Part shown: positions 43,802 to 52,948 of the stretch, in pieces
Position numbering within the stretch: position 1 is the stretch's first letter
Layout of the letters: every line of letters begins with the position of its first letter
Source of the DNA: Streptomyces sp. NBC_00078
Lineage (GTDB): Bacteria; Actinomycetota; Actinomycetes; Streptomycetales; Streptomycetaceae
DNA: 64,000 nucleotides
Reading direction: 5' to 3'
NCBI RefSeq assembly: GCF_026343335.1
Contig: NZ_JAPELX010000001.1
Span: 1-64,000 of the forward strand
Position numbers and translations under genes: made by a program
Notes under the pieces: generated by a model
What the model saw: the letters and a program-made list of their open reading frames with translations, nothing else
Databases searched by the model: none
What the model was told of the DNA's origin: nothing

Positions 43802-45256
43802 TCAAGCGTGGTCGAGTCGGTGAGACATGGGGCGAGCGGGGGCAGGGGTGAGTGGCCAGCGGCCGGTGGCGGTGACGGCAGACAGGGCGTTCTGTGCGCG
43901 GGCCACGTAGCGAGGTACGGCGACACCTGCGGGGCCGGTGGCGGGGTGGCGGTAACTGACCGAGAGGCCGTCGTACGTGCGCGTGATCCAGAAGCACACC
44001 TCGTCCGGATCGTTGGTGCGCCCGCGGAGGGTGACGAGTCGCCAGGTGTTCCACTGCCGGGCGCCGGGGGTACGGCGAAGGTCCATGTACGACACCATGA
44101 AAGGGTCTCGGAGGGGCCTGCCCAGGAGTTGCTCGGCTCGGGGGACGGGGATGCGGGCCAGGTCTCTTACTCCGTGCAGGCCGGTGACCGCCGAGCGCAC
44201 TGCCTCGGCGAAGGAGTCCGTCGCTCGCAAGGGAAAGGCGATCGGAGCCATGCCCACATACCAGCCGACGGACTGCCACCAGCCGTCCGTCCTGGTGTGG
44301 AAGGGGGCCATGGTGCGGAAGGTGTCCGAGCCGGTGATCTCGTTCCCCACCTTGGCCAGGCAGGCGAGCAAGCCGGTGAAGCTGTCGCCCCCGGCTGCGC
44401 GGCAGACCCGGTCGAAGGCGTGTGCCGCGGACGCGTCGAGGAGCTGGGTGTATCCGCCCGGCTGGGTGCCAGGGCTGCCGCTCGTCTCGCCGACCGGTAC
44501 GGGGAACTCCGGCAGTCTGTCTCCGGCCTCGGTGAGGAATCGCTGCCACCGGACGATTGCCGGGTGCTCGGTCGTGAACGCGTCGGCGGCGGCTCGCTCG
44601 TCCTGCGCGAAGTCCAGGTAGCTGGCGGTGGGCGGAAGGGGAGGCGGTGCGGGGGTGGCAGGGGTGGCGAGGGCTGCGGCATACAGCGTGTGGATCTCGT
44701 GGGCGACCAGGAAGACGGAGTAGCCGTCCATCAAGGAGTGGTCGGCGGCCAGACAGACGGTGCTCGCCTCTGGGCGGCTGATGGTGGCACACACGTATCC
44801 GGGCCAGCCGAGGGGACCGGCTTCGCGGTCGAACAGCTCCTCCACAGACCGCGCCAGCTGCCGGATGTCGGCGTGGTCTCCTGCTTCGGTGCGGTGGATG
44901 CGCACGGCTCCGGTCGGCAGCGTCCTGCGGTGCAAACGGCCGACCGGTGCGGTGCTCGGGGCGAAAGCGAGGCGGCTGCGCAGGGTCTCGTGCCGGTCCG
45001 TCCACCCGCGTAGGGCGGTGGCGAAGGCATCCTCGTCGAGTACGCCGGGCAGGTCGAAGGTGACGCCCAGCCAGGACGGCTGCAGGGGGCCCTCACCCGC
45101 CGAGTCCAGCGCGTGGGTGATGTGCGCTTCCTGGACGTGGGACGCCGGTCGTGGGTCGGCCGTCCACAGACCGGAGGACAGGGGCGGGGCATCGGCCCGC
45201 CAGATGGCCAGGCGTCCCGGGCGCGGGCTGAGCGCGGTGATGTCGATGAACTTCAC
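43802..45256 (-). CDS. PapA-like stand-alone condensation-fold acyltransferase (1)
   Basis: 484 residues from a GTG (VKFIDITALSPRPGRLAIW). The layout matches mycobacterial PapA1/PapA2/PapA3 acyltransferases, which esterify trehalose or sulfated trehalose. Matching parts are the short N-terminal arm, the LGVTFDLPGVLDEDAF strand, the active site AADHSLMDGYS (second His and DG kept, first His replaced by Asp), WWQSVGWYVGMAPIAFPL and the FMVSYMDLRRTP latch region. No carrier or adenylation domain. A paralogue lies at 51249-52676. Last gene of the minus-strand operon behind the MFS exporter. Acyl donor and acceptor are unknown. Confidence 0.8.
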   Translation of the reverse strand: MKFIDITALSPRPGRLAIWRADAPPLSSGLWTADPRPASHVQEAHITHALDSAGEGPLQPSWLGVTFDLPGVLDEDAFATALRGWTDRHETLRSRLAFAPSTAPVGRLHRRTLPTGAVRIHRTEAGDHADIRQLARSVEELFDREAGPLGWPGYVCATISRPEASTVCLAADHSLMDGYSVFLVAHEIHTLYAAALATPATPAPPPLPPTASYLDFAQDERAAADAFTTEHPAIVRWQRFLTEAGDRLPEFPVPVGETSGSPGTQPGGYTQLLDASAAHAFDRVCRAAGGDSFTGLLACLAKVGNEITGSDTFRTMAPFHTRTDGWWQSVGWYVGMAPIAFPLRATDSFAEAVRSAVTGLHGVRDLARIPVPRAEQLLGRPLRDPFMVSYMDLRRTPGARQWNTWRLVTLRGRTNDPDEVCFWITRTYDGLSVSYRHPATGPAGVAVPRYVARAQNALSAVTATGRWPLTPAPARPMSHRLDHA

Positions 45257-45339
45257 GTGGTGTCCTGCCTTGTGTGCGAGGAGGGGGAAGCGGCGGTGAG
45301 GACGCGAGGTGCCGGTCCGGCGGGGTCGTGGCCGTGATG

Positions 45340-46734
45340 TCAGGACGGGCGCTTGTCCGGTTCGCCACGAGGCCGGTGCGCGGCTTCGTCGGGCGTGGTG
45401 GGGTGGGCCGTCCCGGACCCGGGTTCCGAGTGCATCTCGGCGAGTTGCGGCGTTCGTACGGCCCACAACGGCGACTTCACGATCCACGCCGTGGCCGCCA
45501 CGATCAGGGCACCGCTGCCGAGCAGAGTCGTGCGCGTACCGAACCAGGCACCGCAGGCGCCGCCCAGCAGGGCGCCCATCGGGGCAAGGCTCCAGACGAC
45601 GGTTCGGATGCTCGCGTTCACGCGGCCGTGCAGCGCGGGCGGGGTCAGGGCGTAGCGGATCGGTACCTGGTGGACGTTGTAGACCTGTTGCCCGGTCCAC
45701 AGCAGGAACTGCGAGAGGCCCACCGCCGGCCACACCAGCCAGCCCGACACCTGGAACATCGGAGTGAGCATCGCGCCGACGGCGCTGGCCAGGAGGGACG
45801 CGACCAGAACGCGGCCCAGGCCCAGGGCTCGCGCGGCCGGACCGGCGAGCAGTGTGCCGACGACGCACCCCACCGCGGCGATGCCCGTGACCGTGCCGGT
45901 CGCGGCGGCGCTCAGGTGCAGACGCTCGGTCAGATGGAGCAGGAAGACGGCGGAGTAGGCGTTGTAGCAGAAGATGAGCGTGCCGGTGGCGAGGGTGACC
46001 GCGCGCAGCCGGGACGTGCGCAGTACGAAGAGGGCGCCCTCGGCCGCCTCCGATATCACGCTGCGGATCATGCCGTGCGCCGGCCCGAGGGTCCGGGAGC
46101 CCGCGGGGGCCGCGGTCGTCGGGGCGCCCGGCACTCGCTCCATCGTCACGTACGGCAGCAGCGCGACCGCCACCAGGAACGACGCCGTGTCCGCGAGGAT
46201 CGCGCTCGGTGCGGAGAAACCGGCGATCAGCCATCCCGCGAGCGGCGGTCCGAGAGCCAGGGCTGCCGACTGCCCCAGCTCCAGCCTGGTCTGTGCCTGT
46301 ACCAGTTGAGACTGCGGCACGACGGTGGGCACGCACGCCAGGAAGGCCACGTCGGCGAGCACGGTGGCCGCGCCCACCAGGGTGGCGACCGTGTACAGAT
46401 GGGACAGGCCGATGTGTCCGGTCAGGGCGGCCAGCGGAACGGTGGCCAGGGCGAGCGCCATGACCGTGTTCGCCGTGATCAGCAGGATCCGGTGCGGAAG
46501 CCGGTCGACGAGCACCCCGGCGAGCGGACCCAGCAGCAGGTAGGGGGCGCGCCCGCAGGCGAGTAGGACCCCGGTCTCGAACGGCCCCGCGTCGAGCAGC
46601 TGGATCGCGGTCAGGGGCAGGGCGAGCAGCGTCACCTGGGAGCCTACGAGGGAGACCGTCTGCGCTGTCAGAAGGATGTGGAAGCCGCGGGGCAGGCGGC
46701 GTCGGGCTGCTGCCTGCCCTGTCTCCTGCGTCAC
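45340..46734 (-). CDS. EntS-like MFS exporter
   Basis: 464 residues with about 12 membrane segments of the MFS_3 (enterobactin exporter-like) type: LTAQTVSLVGSQVTLLALPL, LLGPLAGVLVDRLPHRILLI, and a long cytoplasmic tail rich in Pro and Arg. GTG start overlapping the sulfotransferase stop (GTGA). Likely exports the sulfated, acylated product of the second cluster; such exporters are paired with PapA enzymes in mycobacteria as MmpL proteins. Confidence 0.85.
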   Translation of the reverse strand: MTQETGQAAARRRLPRGFHILLTAQTVSLVGSQVTLLALPLTAIQLLDAGPFETGVLLACGRAPYLLLGPLAGVLVDRLPHRILLITANTVMALALATVPLAALTGHIGLSHLYTVATLVGAATVLADVAFLACVPTVVPQSQLVQAQTRLELGQSAALALGPPLAGWLIAGFSAPSAILADTASFLVAVALLPYVTMERVPGAPTTAAPAGSRTLGPAHGMIRSVISEAAEGALFVLRTSRLRAVTLATGTLIFCYNAYSAVFLLHLTERLHLSAAATGTVTGIAAVGCVVGTLLAGPAARALGLGRVLVASLLASAVGAMLTPMFQVSGWLVWPAVGLSQFLLWTGQQVYNVHQVPIRYALTPPALHGRVNASIRTVVWSLAPMGALLGGACGAWFGTRTTLLGSGALIVAATAWIVKSPLWAVRTPQLAEMHSEPGSGTAHPTTPDEAAHRPRGEPDKRPS

Positions 46735-47675
46735 CCCGCGCTCCCGGGATCCGGCATCGACAGGCCGTAGCCCAGGCGTCGCAGTTCACTGCCGGCGATC
46801 CGCTCGAACTCCTTGATCTCCGCGGGAGTGAGGTCCTTGAGGTACCGCCCGTTGCGTCCGGTGTACAGCGGTCTGCCCGCGGCTTCCGCGGCCGGGTGTC
46901 CCCAGGGCCTCTCGAACAGCGCGTGCTCGTGCTCCGCGTGCCGCAGCACGGCTTCGTCCCACGGCAGGCCGAGGTGGTCCAGCATCCGCTCGGCGGTCTC
47001 GCGGGGGCGGGTCACGAGATCCTCGTACCGCACCTCCAGATAGCGGCCCTCGGGCGCAGCCGCTCGCGGCCGGGTGACGACCTCCAGCCAGCCGTGGGCC
47101 GCCTCGGCGACGGTCCGGTAGCCCCAGTCGGGGACGGTCTTGAGGTGTGAGGCAGCCAGGTCGCGGCCGTCGCGAATGATGTGGATGAAGTGGGCCTGGG
47201 GCCAGACCGAGGCATACGTGCCGATGTCCTGGATCTTCCGCTGGAGTTTCAGGCCCCACCGGGCGGCGCCTGTTCGGCGCCGCCGGAGTGCGCCGATGGC
47301 GTCGATCAGCCGACACCGGTCCTCCGGGGAGGACAGGTGGGTGCCACGTTCGGCCATCAGGCCGGTCACCAGGTTGCGTATGTCGTCTCGGGCGAGACCG
47401 GAACGCTCGCACTGCACGACGAAGTGCATGCCGTCGTACCACTCGGGGTCGATGGTGTCCTTGGTCGTTCCGGCGACCCGTGGGTCGCCGCGGTCCATCA
47501 GCTCGCACACGGCAAGGATGTGCGGGCCGAGGTCAATGGGGTCGGTGAAGTCGATCTCCGGTCCGACGACCAGACTCGGGTGCGAGTCAAGCAGGACGCT
47601 GAGGACGGTGGTGCCGGAGCGGTTCTCGCCGCCGAGCAGGACCGGGCTGGAGGACAGGGCGGGGGAAACGGGCAT
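46731..47675 (-). CDS. Sulfotransferase of the second cluster
   Basis: 314 residues from the ATG at 47675, with AGGAG five bases upstream. PAPS-binding elements are LLGGENRSGTTVLSVLL at the N-terminus and FIHIIRDGRDLAASHLK in the middle. A C-terminal RYLEVRYEDLVTRPRETAER is typical of Sulfotransfer_3 proteins. It lies between the aminotransferase and exporter genes. It probably sulfates a hydroxyl or amine of the product scaffold. Confidence 0.88.
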   Translation of the reverse strand: MPVSPALSSSPVLLGGENRSGTTVLSVLLDSHPSLVVGPEIDFTDPIDLGPHILAVCELMDRGDPRVAGTTKDTIDPEWYDGMHFVVQCERSGLARDDIRNLVTGLMAERGTHLSSPEDRCRLIDAIGALRRRRTGAARWGLKLQRKIQDIGTYASVWPQAHFIHIIRDGRDLAASHLKTVPDWGYRTVAEAAHGWLEVVTRPRAAAPEGRYLEVRYEDLVTRPRETAERMLDHLGLPWDEAVLRHAEHEHALFERPWGHPAAEAAGRPLYTGRNGRYLKDLTPAEIKEFERIAGSELRRLGYGLSMPDPGSAG

Positions 47676-47727
47676 GACTCTCCTGCGGGAAGCGGGAAGT
47701 TGGAAGCGGGCTGGCCGACGGCCGTGT

Positions 47728-49035
47728 TCAGACACGTCCGGCGCGCCTGAACCACGTCTCCACGGTGCCCGGGGTGGCCACGAACCGCTCCCGGGCGAAC
47801 TCGGTCGCCGCCGCGAGGAGTTCGCCGTCACGGTCTGCTTGTGTGTCGCCGGTGCCGGTCTCCGCGAGTGCCGCGGCCAGCGCGGCGTCGGCCGCCGTCA
47901 CCGCCGCGTCCACATCCGCGTCCGCCGTGGCGGCCGACGGCATGAACCGGCCGCCGTACTGCATCAGGAAACCGCGGCTCCACATCTGCTGGAAGAACGC
48001 CTGCCCCAGCTCCGCATCCGCGAAGACGACGTCGAACATGGTGGGGTGGGCGAAGGCCCAGGCCGCCGTGGAGTGGTGGGCGAACACCGAGTTGAGCCCG
48101 TGGATCAGCTGTGCGCCGACCTCGCGCATCCGGGCGAGCGCGGTGCCGTCCGTCAGGGCGTCCAGAGTGGCGAGGGCCGCCGCGAAAGGGGTGACCTCAC
48201 GCTGATAGGTGTTGCCGAGATAGGTGTCCTCGACCGCGTCCATCACCGCGGCCCGGCCGGCAACCGCGGACAGGGCGGTGCCGTTGGCAAGGCCCTTGCT
48301 CAGGGTGATGAGGTCGGGCGTGAGGCCGGCGGCCGTGTGGTAGCCGCCGGTGGCATACCGCAAGCCGGTCATCACCTCGTCCACGATCAGCAGCGCGCCA
48401 TGGCGGCGCACGGTGTCCTGGAGAGCGCGCGCGTACTCCTGCGGGAAGAAGTTGACCTCCGGAGTGACGATCACCGCGGCGACCGGGCCGTGCACGGTGG
48501 CCAGTGCGTCGAGCAGGTCGAGGTCGTAGCGGAAGTCCAGGCTGTGCGGGTCCCGGTCCGGCGGGCCCATGGGAGCCCGGTCCTGCAGATGCCAGTCGTG
48601 CCAGCCGTGATAGCCACTCGTCAGGACGGTGCGCGCGCCGGAGTGCACGCGTGCCAGGCGTACGGCGGCGGTGGTGGCGCACGATCCCGTGCGGAAGAAG
48701 AAGGAACGTTCTGCCACGGGGAACAGCGCAGCCAGTCGCTCCGCGAGTTCGACCCGCAGCGCGGAGAGCGGTCCGGGCAGGATGCCGCCGCTGCGGGAGA
48801 GCTCGGTCACGACACGTTCCAGGACGGGGCGGTGACCTGCGCCCAGGGGGGCGGCGCCGCTGCACGAGGTGAAGTCGACGTAGCGGTTACCCGCCACGTC
48901 CCACACCTCGGCGCCCGATGCACGGTCGAGGACCAGGGGGAACCGTCGGTCGAGGTCCCATTTCTCCGAAGCGGTGAAACGACGGGCCCGGTCGAGGGCG
49001 TCGGCGTGGCCGGAGACGAGCGTACGCGTGGACAT
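47728..49035 (-). CDS. Class III PLP-dependent aminotransferase
   Basis: 435 residues of the glutamate-1-semialdehyde aminomutase-like class: VWDVAGNRYVDFTSCSGAAP, FFFRTGSCATTAAVRLARVH, YHGWHDWH, cofactor Asp in LIVDEVMTGLR and the Schiff-base Lys in TLSKGLANGTALSAVAG. GGAG precedes the ATG. Directly downstream of a GMC oxidoreductase; this pair converts sugar primary alcohols to amines in aminoglycoside pathways (Neo11/Neo18, BtrQ/BtrB). A similar role here is inferred. Confidence 0.88.
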   Translation of the reverse strand: MSTRTLVSGHADALDRARRFTASEKWDLDRRFPLVLDRASGAEVWDVAGNRYVDFTSCSGAAPLGAGHRPVLERVVTELSRSGGILPGPLSALRVELAERLAALFPVAERSFFFRTGSCATTAAVRLARVHSGARTVLTSGYHGWHDWHLQDRAPMGPPDRDPHSLDFRYDLDLLDALATVHGPVAAVIVTPEVNFFPQEYARALQDTVRRHGALLIVDEVMTGLRYATGGYHTAAGLTPDLITLSKGLANGTALSAVAGRAAVMDAVEDTYLGNTYQREVTPFAAALATLDALTDGTALARMREVGAQLIHGLNSVFAHHSTAAWAFAHPTMFDVVFADAELGQAFFQQMWSRGFLMQYGGRFMPSAATADADVDAAVTAADAALAAALAETGTGDTQADRDGELLAAATEFARERFVATPGTVETWFRRAGRV

Positions 49036-49165
49036 GAGGGTGCTCCAGAGGAGGGAGGGGTGGGGAGGGGTGGGGACGGAAAGGCCAGGGGCAGGTCGCC
49101 CGGCAAAAGCCCGACAGCACGCCGGCGCGAGGCGGACGGCTGGGCCGTGAGACGGGAGGGCTGTG

Positions 49166-50731
49166 TCAGCCGGTGCAGGCCGGGCCCGGCAGTGCGTGGC
49201 CGCCCGCGCCCGACTCGGCGACGATCCGGCGCGCGATGCGCAGCGCGTTGGCCTGGATGGTCAGTGTCGGGTTGACCCCGCCGGAGTACGGGAAATAGCT
49301 GCCGTCCACGACGTAGACGTTGTCAAGATCGTGGACTCGGCCCCAGAGGTCGACCACTGATTCCGCGGGATCGACGCCGGCCCGGCAGCCGCCGTGCAGA
49401 TGCCTGCTGCCCAACTGGTAGTGGGAGTCCTCGTAGGCGACATCGTCGACGCCTGCCTTGGCCAGCAACTCCGACGCACGCCGCGAGAGATACCCCAGCC
49501 GCCGTTTGTCCAGGGGGTGTGTCGCGTACTCCAGCACGATCCTGGGCAGGTTCAGCGGGCCGCGCTCCCGTGACAGCCGTACACGGTTGTCACGCATCGG
49601 CTGGTCGGCCGCCAGGAAGTGGATCCGCAACCGGATACGGCCGTCCCGCACCGCCCGGTCCTCGTCGCTCGCCTCGTACAGCAGGCCACCGAGTCCGGAG
49701 GGGGCGTCGGCGTCGAGGTAGTGGTCGCTGAGCGCCACGGTGCAAAACGGCCCGTCCTGGTCCCGGGCCGGACGGTCCGGGAAGCGGACGTCCACCGGTG
49801 CGGTTCCCGAGACGTAGCCGCTGATCTTGAAGGACAGGCCCCGGCCGACCATCCCGGTGCTGTTGCCGAGGCCGGCCGGGGCACCGGGCTGGGCCGAGCG
49901 CAGCAGGAGTGCGGCGGACTGGACGGCGTTGGCGCCGAGAACGACTCGGCGGGCGCGGGTCAGGTGTCGGGTGCGGGTGCGCAAGTCCAGCCACTCGACC
50001 GAGTCGGCGTGGTGCCGGTCGCGCAGCGCGATCCGCAGGGCCTTCGCGCCGTGCTCGACCCGCAGGGGGCCGGCCGGCGGGGGGTTGCCCAACAGCAGGG
50101 CCACGGCGTCCGCACGGGCGCCGGTGGGACAGACGTGTTCGTTGCAGGGGCCGCATCGTACGCAGGCCGGTCGTCCCGCGTACGGGACCGAGTTGATGGC
50201 CAGCGGAGCCGGAAAGGGCCGTAGCCCGATACGCCGGGCGGCGTCGGCGATCAGCCGTCCCTGCGCGCTGAAGGGGTGAGCGGGCATCACGGCCGGCTGC
50301 CCCGGGGGTTCGAGCGGGTCGGCGCCGGTGGCCCGGGCCACTCCGATACGCGTTTCGACGAGGTCGTAATAGGGCCGCAGGTCGTCATAGCCGATCGGCC
50401 ATGCCGGGTCGAGGGCGTCGGCGGCGACATGGGCCCGCGCGTCGAAGTCGACGGCCCGTAATCGGAAGGAGATTCCCGCGTACAGGGCCGTGCCGCCACC
50501 GAGCGCGGACGCGCTCCAGGGTCGGCCCAGAGGGAGCAATGTGCCGCTGGGAGTGGGCACGAGCGCGCTTTCCCACGCACTCTCGGCGCTCCGCAAGGAT
50601 TCGCCGGGGTCGAGCGTCCTTCCTTCCTCCAGCACGAGCACACTGAGCCCGCTGGACGCTATTTCCTGGGCAACGATGGAACCGCTCGCGCCGCTGCCGA
50701 CAACACACACGTCGAAAGTCTCGGATGCCAT
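49166..50731 (-). CDS. GMC-family FAD-dependent oxidoreductase
   Basis: 521 residues from the ATG at 50731. The FAD-binding start is FDVCVVGSGASGSIVAQEIA, a Cys cluster CVRCGPCNEHVCPTGA suggests a ferredoxin-like or structural site, and the C-terminal GMC block is DGSYFPYSGGVNPTLTIQAN, with the catalytic His/Asn in HLHGGCRAG and GGVNPT. GMC enzymes oxidise alcohols to aldehydes or ketones. First gene of the minus-strand operon of the second cluster, feeding the aminotransferase next to it. Confidence 0.88.
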   Translation of the reverse strand: MASETFDVCVVGSGASGSIVAQEIASSGLSVLVLEEGRTLDPGESLRSAESAWESALVPTPSGTLLPLGRPWSASALGGGTALYAGISFRLRAVDFDARAHVAADALDPAWPIGYDDLRPYYDLVETRIGVARATGADPLEPPGQPAVMPAHPFSAQGRLIADAARRIGLRPFPAPLAINSVPYAGRPACVRCGPCNEHVCPTGARADAVALLLGNPPPAGPLRVEHGAKALRIALRDRHHADSVEWLDLRTRTRHLTRARRVVLGANAVQSAALLLRSAQPGAPAGLGNSTGMVGRGLSFKISGYVSGTAPVDVRFPDRPARDQDGPFCTVALSDHYLDADAPSGLGGLLYEASDEDRAVRDGRIRLRIHFLAADQPMRDNRVRLSRERGPLNLPRIVLEYATHPLDKRRLGYLSRRASELLAKAGVDDVAYEDSHYQLGSRHLHGGCRAGVDPAESVVDLWGRVHDLDNVYVVDGSYFPYSGGVNPTLTIQANALRIARRIVAESGAGGHALPGPACTG

Positions 50732-51248
50732 ATATCCGCCGTAGATCCGTACCAAAGCTCTGATGGGCAGCATGCATTTTCCGGGTGTCAGATTTCGGCC
50801 ATCAGGTTTTACTGAGCCACCTTCGATCACCACCGAGCAAGCTACAGGCGAGACCAGTCAATCTTCAAGTACTCCTTGGTGAAGCGGCAGCAAAGAGGCA
50901 GTGGGGATGAATATCGGCCACCCGCCTCGACATCTGCGCATCAAATATGAGCAGGTCAGGGGCCCTGTGTGAATGAGTGAACGATTCAATCGGCCATACG
51001 GGACAGCCGGCAGGGATGATTACAAGCCAGTTGCCCAGACGGGTTCCGGGCTTGCCGGTTGGTGAATACCGTATGGATACTCAATCGCGATTTTCTTGCC
51101 CCTATAGGTGCCAGCCTTCTAGAGTCTTCCGTCTGACGGAAGGCTACTCGATTTCTCCAAGTGGCAGCCTTCCGTGCCAAAGCCGTTTCGAGGTATCGAC
51201 CGACTGTCCGGTCGGGTTACACGACTCGAAAGGATCTGTGAAAGTTCC
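50732..51248. promoter_or_regulatory. Divergent control region of the second cluster
   Basis: About 517 bases between the GMC operon and the second PapA-like gene, lower in GC than its surroundings, with no convincing gene. It holds the inverted repeats listed separately and should contain promoters for both directions. Confidence 0.5.
51126..51175. promoter_or_regulatory. Palindrome array CTTCCGTC-T-GACGGAAG plus half-site
   Basis: A perfect 17-bp palindrome at 51126-51142 is followed by a third copy of the half-site (AGCCTTCCGT at 51166-51175). That copy also pairs with ACGGAAGGCT at 51136-51145 to give a 10-bp stem. It ends about 73 bases before the PapA-like start. A dimeric regulator site or an RNA hairpin in the leader are both possible. 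Confidence 0.55.
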
Positions 51249-52676
51249 GTGAAAATGATTCCGCTGGCCGAGTACGCGCCGGCTCCGGGTGAACTGATCG
51301 AATTCCAGGCCGTGGCCACGGCTCCCGCCCCTGCGACTGCAGCCGTGCCGCATCCGGCGCCGCCCAGTCACCTTCAGGAATCCCATCTGCGCCAGCGTCT
51401 GGCCCACTCCGGCGAACTGCCGGAAACCTGGCTCGGTCTCTTCTTCGACCTGCCCGGACGGCTGGACACGAAGGCGATGGCCGCGGCACTGGCCGCCTGG
51501 GTTCGCCGACACCCCACGCTCCTCACCTGGTTCGCCCTCGACAGGGACCTGGTGCGCCGCCATGCTCTGTCGCCCGAGGCCGTCTCCTTCGCCCCGATGT
51601 CACTCGGCACCCATGACACAGCGGAAGAGATCCGGAATCACCTCAGGACACGATTCGCCCGCGGGACCGACCCTGCGGCCTGGCCGCCACTGGTCGTCTG
51701 TGCCATACCTCGACAGACGCAGTCCACGATCGTCCTGGCGGTAGACCACGCGCACACCGACGGGTTGTCCATCTTGCTCGCCTTCAGTGAACTGCGCGCC
51801 TGCTACGCCGCCGCCCTGAGCGGATCCGACGCACGCCTTCCGGATGCCGGCTCCCACGTCGAGTTCAGTCTGCTCGAGCGTCAATGCTCCGCCCGGCTCG
51901 ACGCCTCCGCAGGGGAGGTCGCACAGTGGCGCGACTTCCTGGAGTCCGGTCCCTTCACCGGCGCCTTTCCGCTGGGCATCGCGCCGGACACCGCGTATCC
52001 GGCCGCGGCGGTCACCGTGGACCTCTTCGACGCCTCCGCGGCGGTGTCCTTCGCCCGCGCCTGCAGAACACAGGGGGCGGACTTCCTCGCCGGGACCCTG
52101 GCCGCGTTCGCCTCGGCCGGCCGTGCCCTCGGTGGCCCGGACACCTGTCGGGCGCTGATGCTCGTGCACACCCGCGACGAACGGCGCTGGCGGTACGCCC
52201 AGGGCTGGTTCGTCAACACCGTGCCGATGGAGTTCTCCGCGACGGGGACCTTCCCCGAGGTCCTCGCCGCGGCCCGGGGCGGTGTGGAGCGGGCGCGTCG
52301 GACCAGCGGCGTCACTCCGGCCAGACTGACCGAGCTGCTGCCCGAACTCAGCGGGCCCCTGGCGCACGCCGCGCGCACCCTTCCCCTGGTGTCGTACCTG
52401 GACTTACGGTCCGTCAGAGGAGCGGTCGACTGGGCCGACCACAACGTCAACTCCCTCGTCGCGATGGGCAGGACCTCGGTCCCACGCCTCTGGGTGAATC
52501 GGCTGCGAGACCAGACGTACCTGCGGATCGCCCACCCCGACACGAGCACCGCACGAGAGAGCGTGCTGCGCTTCGCGGCCCTCGTGAGTGACTTCATGGG
52601 CGAGGTCGCCCACTCCGGTGAAACCGGTGGTGCACCCACTCCCGCCGTCACCGCAACCGTGCGCAAACGTCAATGA
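51249..52676 (+). CDS. PapA-like stand-alone condensation-fold acyltransferase (2)
   Basis: 475 residues from the GTG at 51249 (VKMIPLAEYAPAPGELIEFQ), a start chosen because it matches the paralogue's VKFIDITALSP. Shared PapA features: LGLFFDLPGRLDTKAMAAAL, WVRRHPTLLTWF, active site AVDHAHTDGLS (same Asp-for-His change), QGWFVNTVPMEF, YLDLRSVRGAVDW and PRLWVNRLRDQTYLRIAHPD. Mycobacterial sulfolipid and acyltrehalose pathways also use related PapA enzymes. It faces the GMC operon and shares its control region. Confidence 0.8.
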   Translation: MKMIPLAEYAPAPGELIEFQAVATAPAPATAAVPHPAPPSHLQESHLRQRLAHSGELPETWLGLFFDLPGRLDTKAMAAALAAWVRRHPTLLTWFALDRDLVRRHALSPEAVSFAPMSLGTHDTAEEIRNHLRTRFARGTDPAAWPPLVVCAIPRQTQSTIVLAVDHAHTDGLSILLAFSELRACYAAALSGSDARLPDAGSHVEFSLLERQCSARLDASAGEVAQWRDFLESGPFTGAFPLGIAPDTAYPAAAVTVDLFDASAAVSFARACRTQGADFLAGTLAAFASAGRALGGPDTCRALMLVHTRDERRWRYAQGWFVNTVPMEFSATGTFPEVLAAARGGVERARRTSGVTPARLTELLPELSGPLAHAARTLPLVSYLDLRSVRGAVDWADHNVNSLVAMGRTSVPRLWVNRLRDQTYLRIAHPDTSTARESVLRFAALVSDFMGEVAHSGETGGAPTPAVTATVRKRQ

Positions 52677-52849
52677 CACGGGCCGCTGTACTGCGCCTGT
52701 TGGGGTTCCAGCACTTCGTTACGGACCTGACGGAAGTGCTTTCCGAGCGCCATGTTCTGCATCAGGGTCCGGCCTCGGCGGTCGGTGCCGGGCGGCGGGA
52801 TCCTCCCCCGCCGCATGTCTTCGTGTGGAACGGCGGCCCCGACCGGTAA
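52673..52849 (+). CDS. 58-residue small protein, translationally coupled to PapA-like gene
   Basis: The ATG overlaps the stop of the PapA-like gene (ATGA) and the frame runs to TAA at 52847-52849. Sequence begins MTRAAVLRLLGFQHFVTDLT and ends VFVWNGGPDR. It is too short for confident family assignment, but tight coupling and balanced composition suggest it is real, perhaps a chaperone-like or regulatory partner of the acyltransferase. Confidence 0.5.
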   Translation: MTRAAVLRLLGFQHFVTDLTEVLSERHVLHQGPASAVGAGRRDPPPPHVFVWNGGPDR

Positions 52850-52948
52850 CCCGCATTGCCGCAGGCGAGATGACGGGCCTCAAGGAGTCCACAGAGCGCC
52901 TGATCCACAGGAACTGACAATTACTCAGCTTCTGCGGACGGCCTCCCG

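Noticed and set aside
47140..49275. Plus-strand 711-codon open frame
   Set aside because: Antisense shadow of the sulfotransferase and aminotransferase genes.
50977..51252. 91-codon plus-strand frame before the second PapA-like gene
   Set aside because: It spans the palindromes, has no ribosome site or family pattern, and conflicts with the likely promoter.
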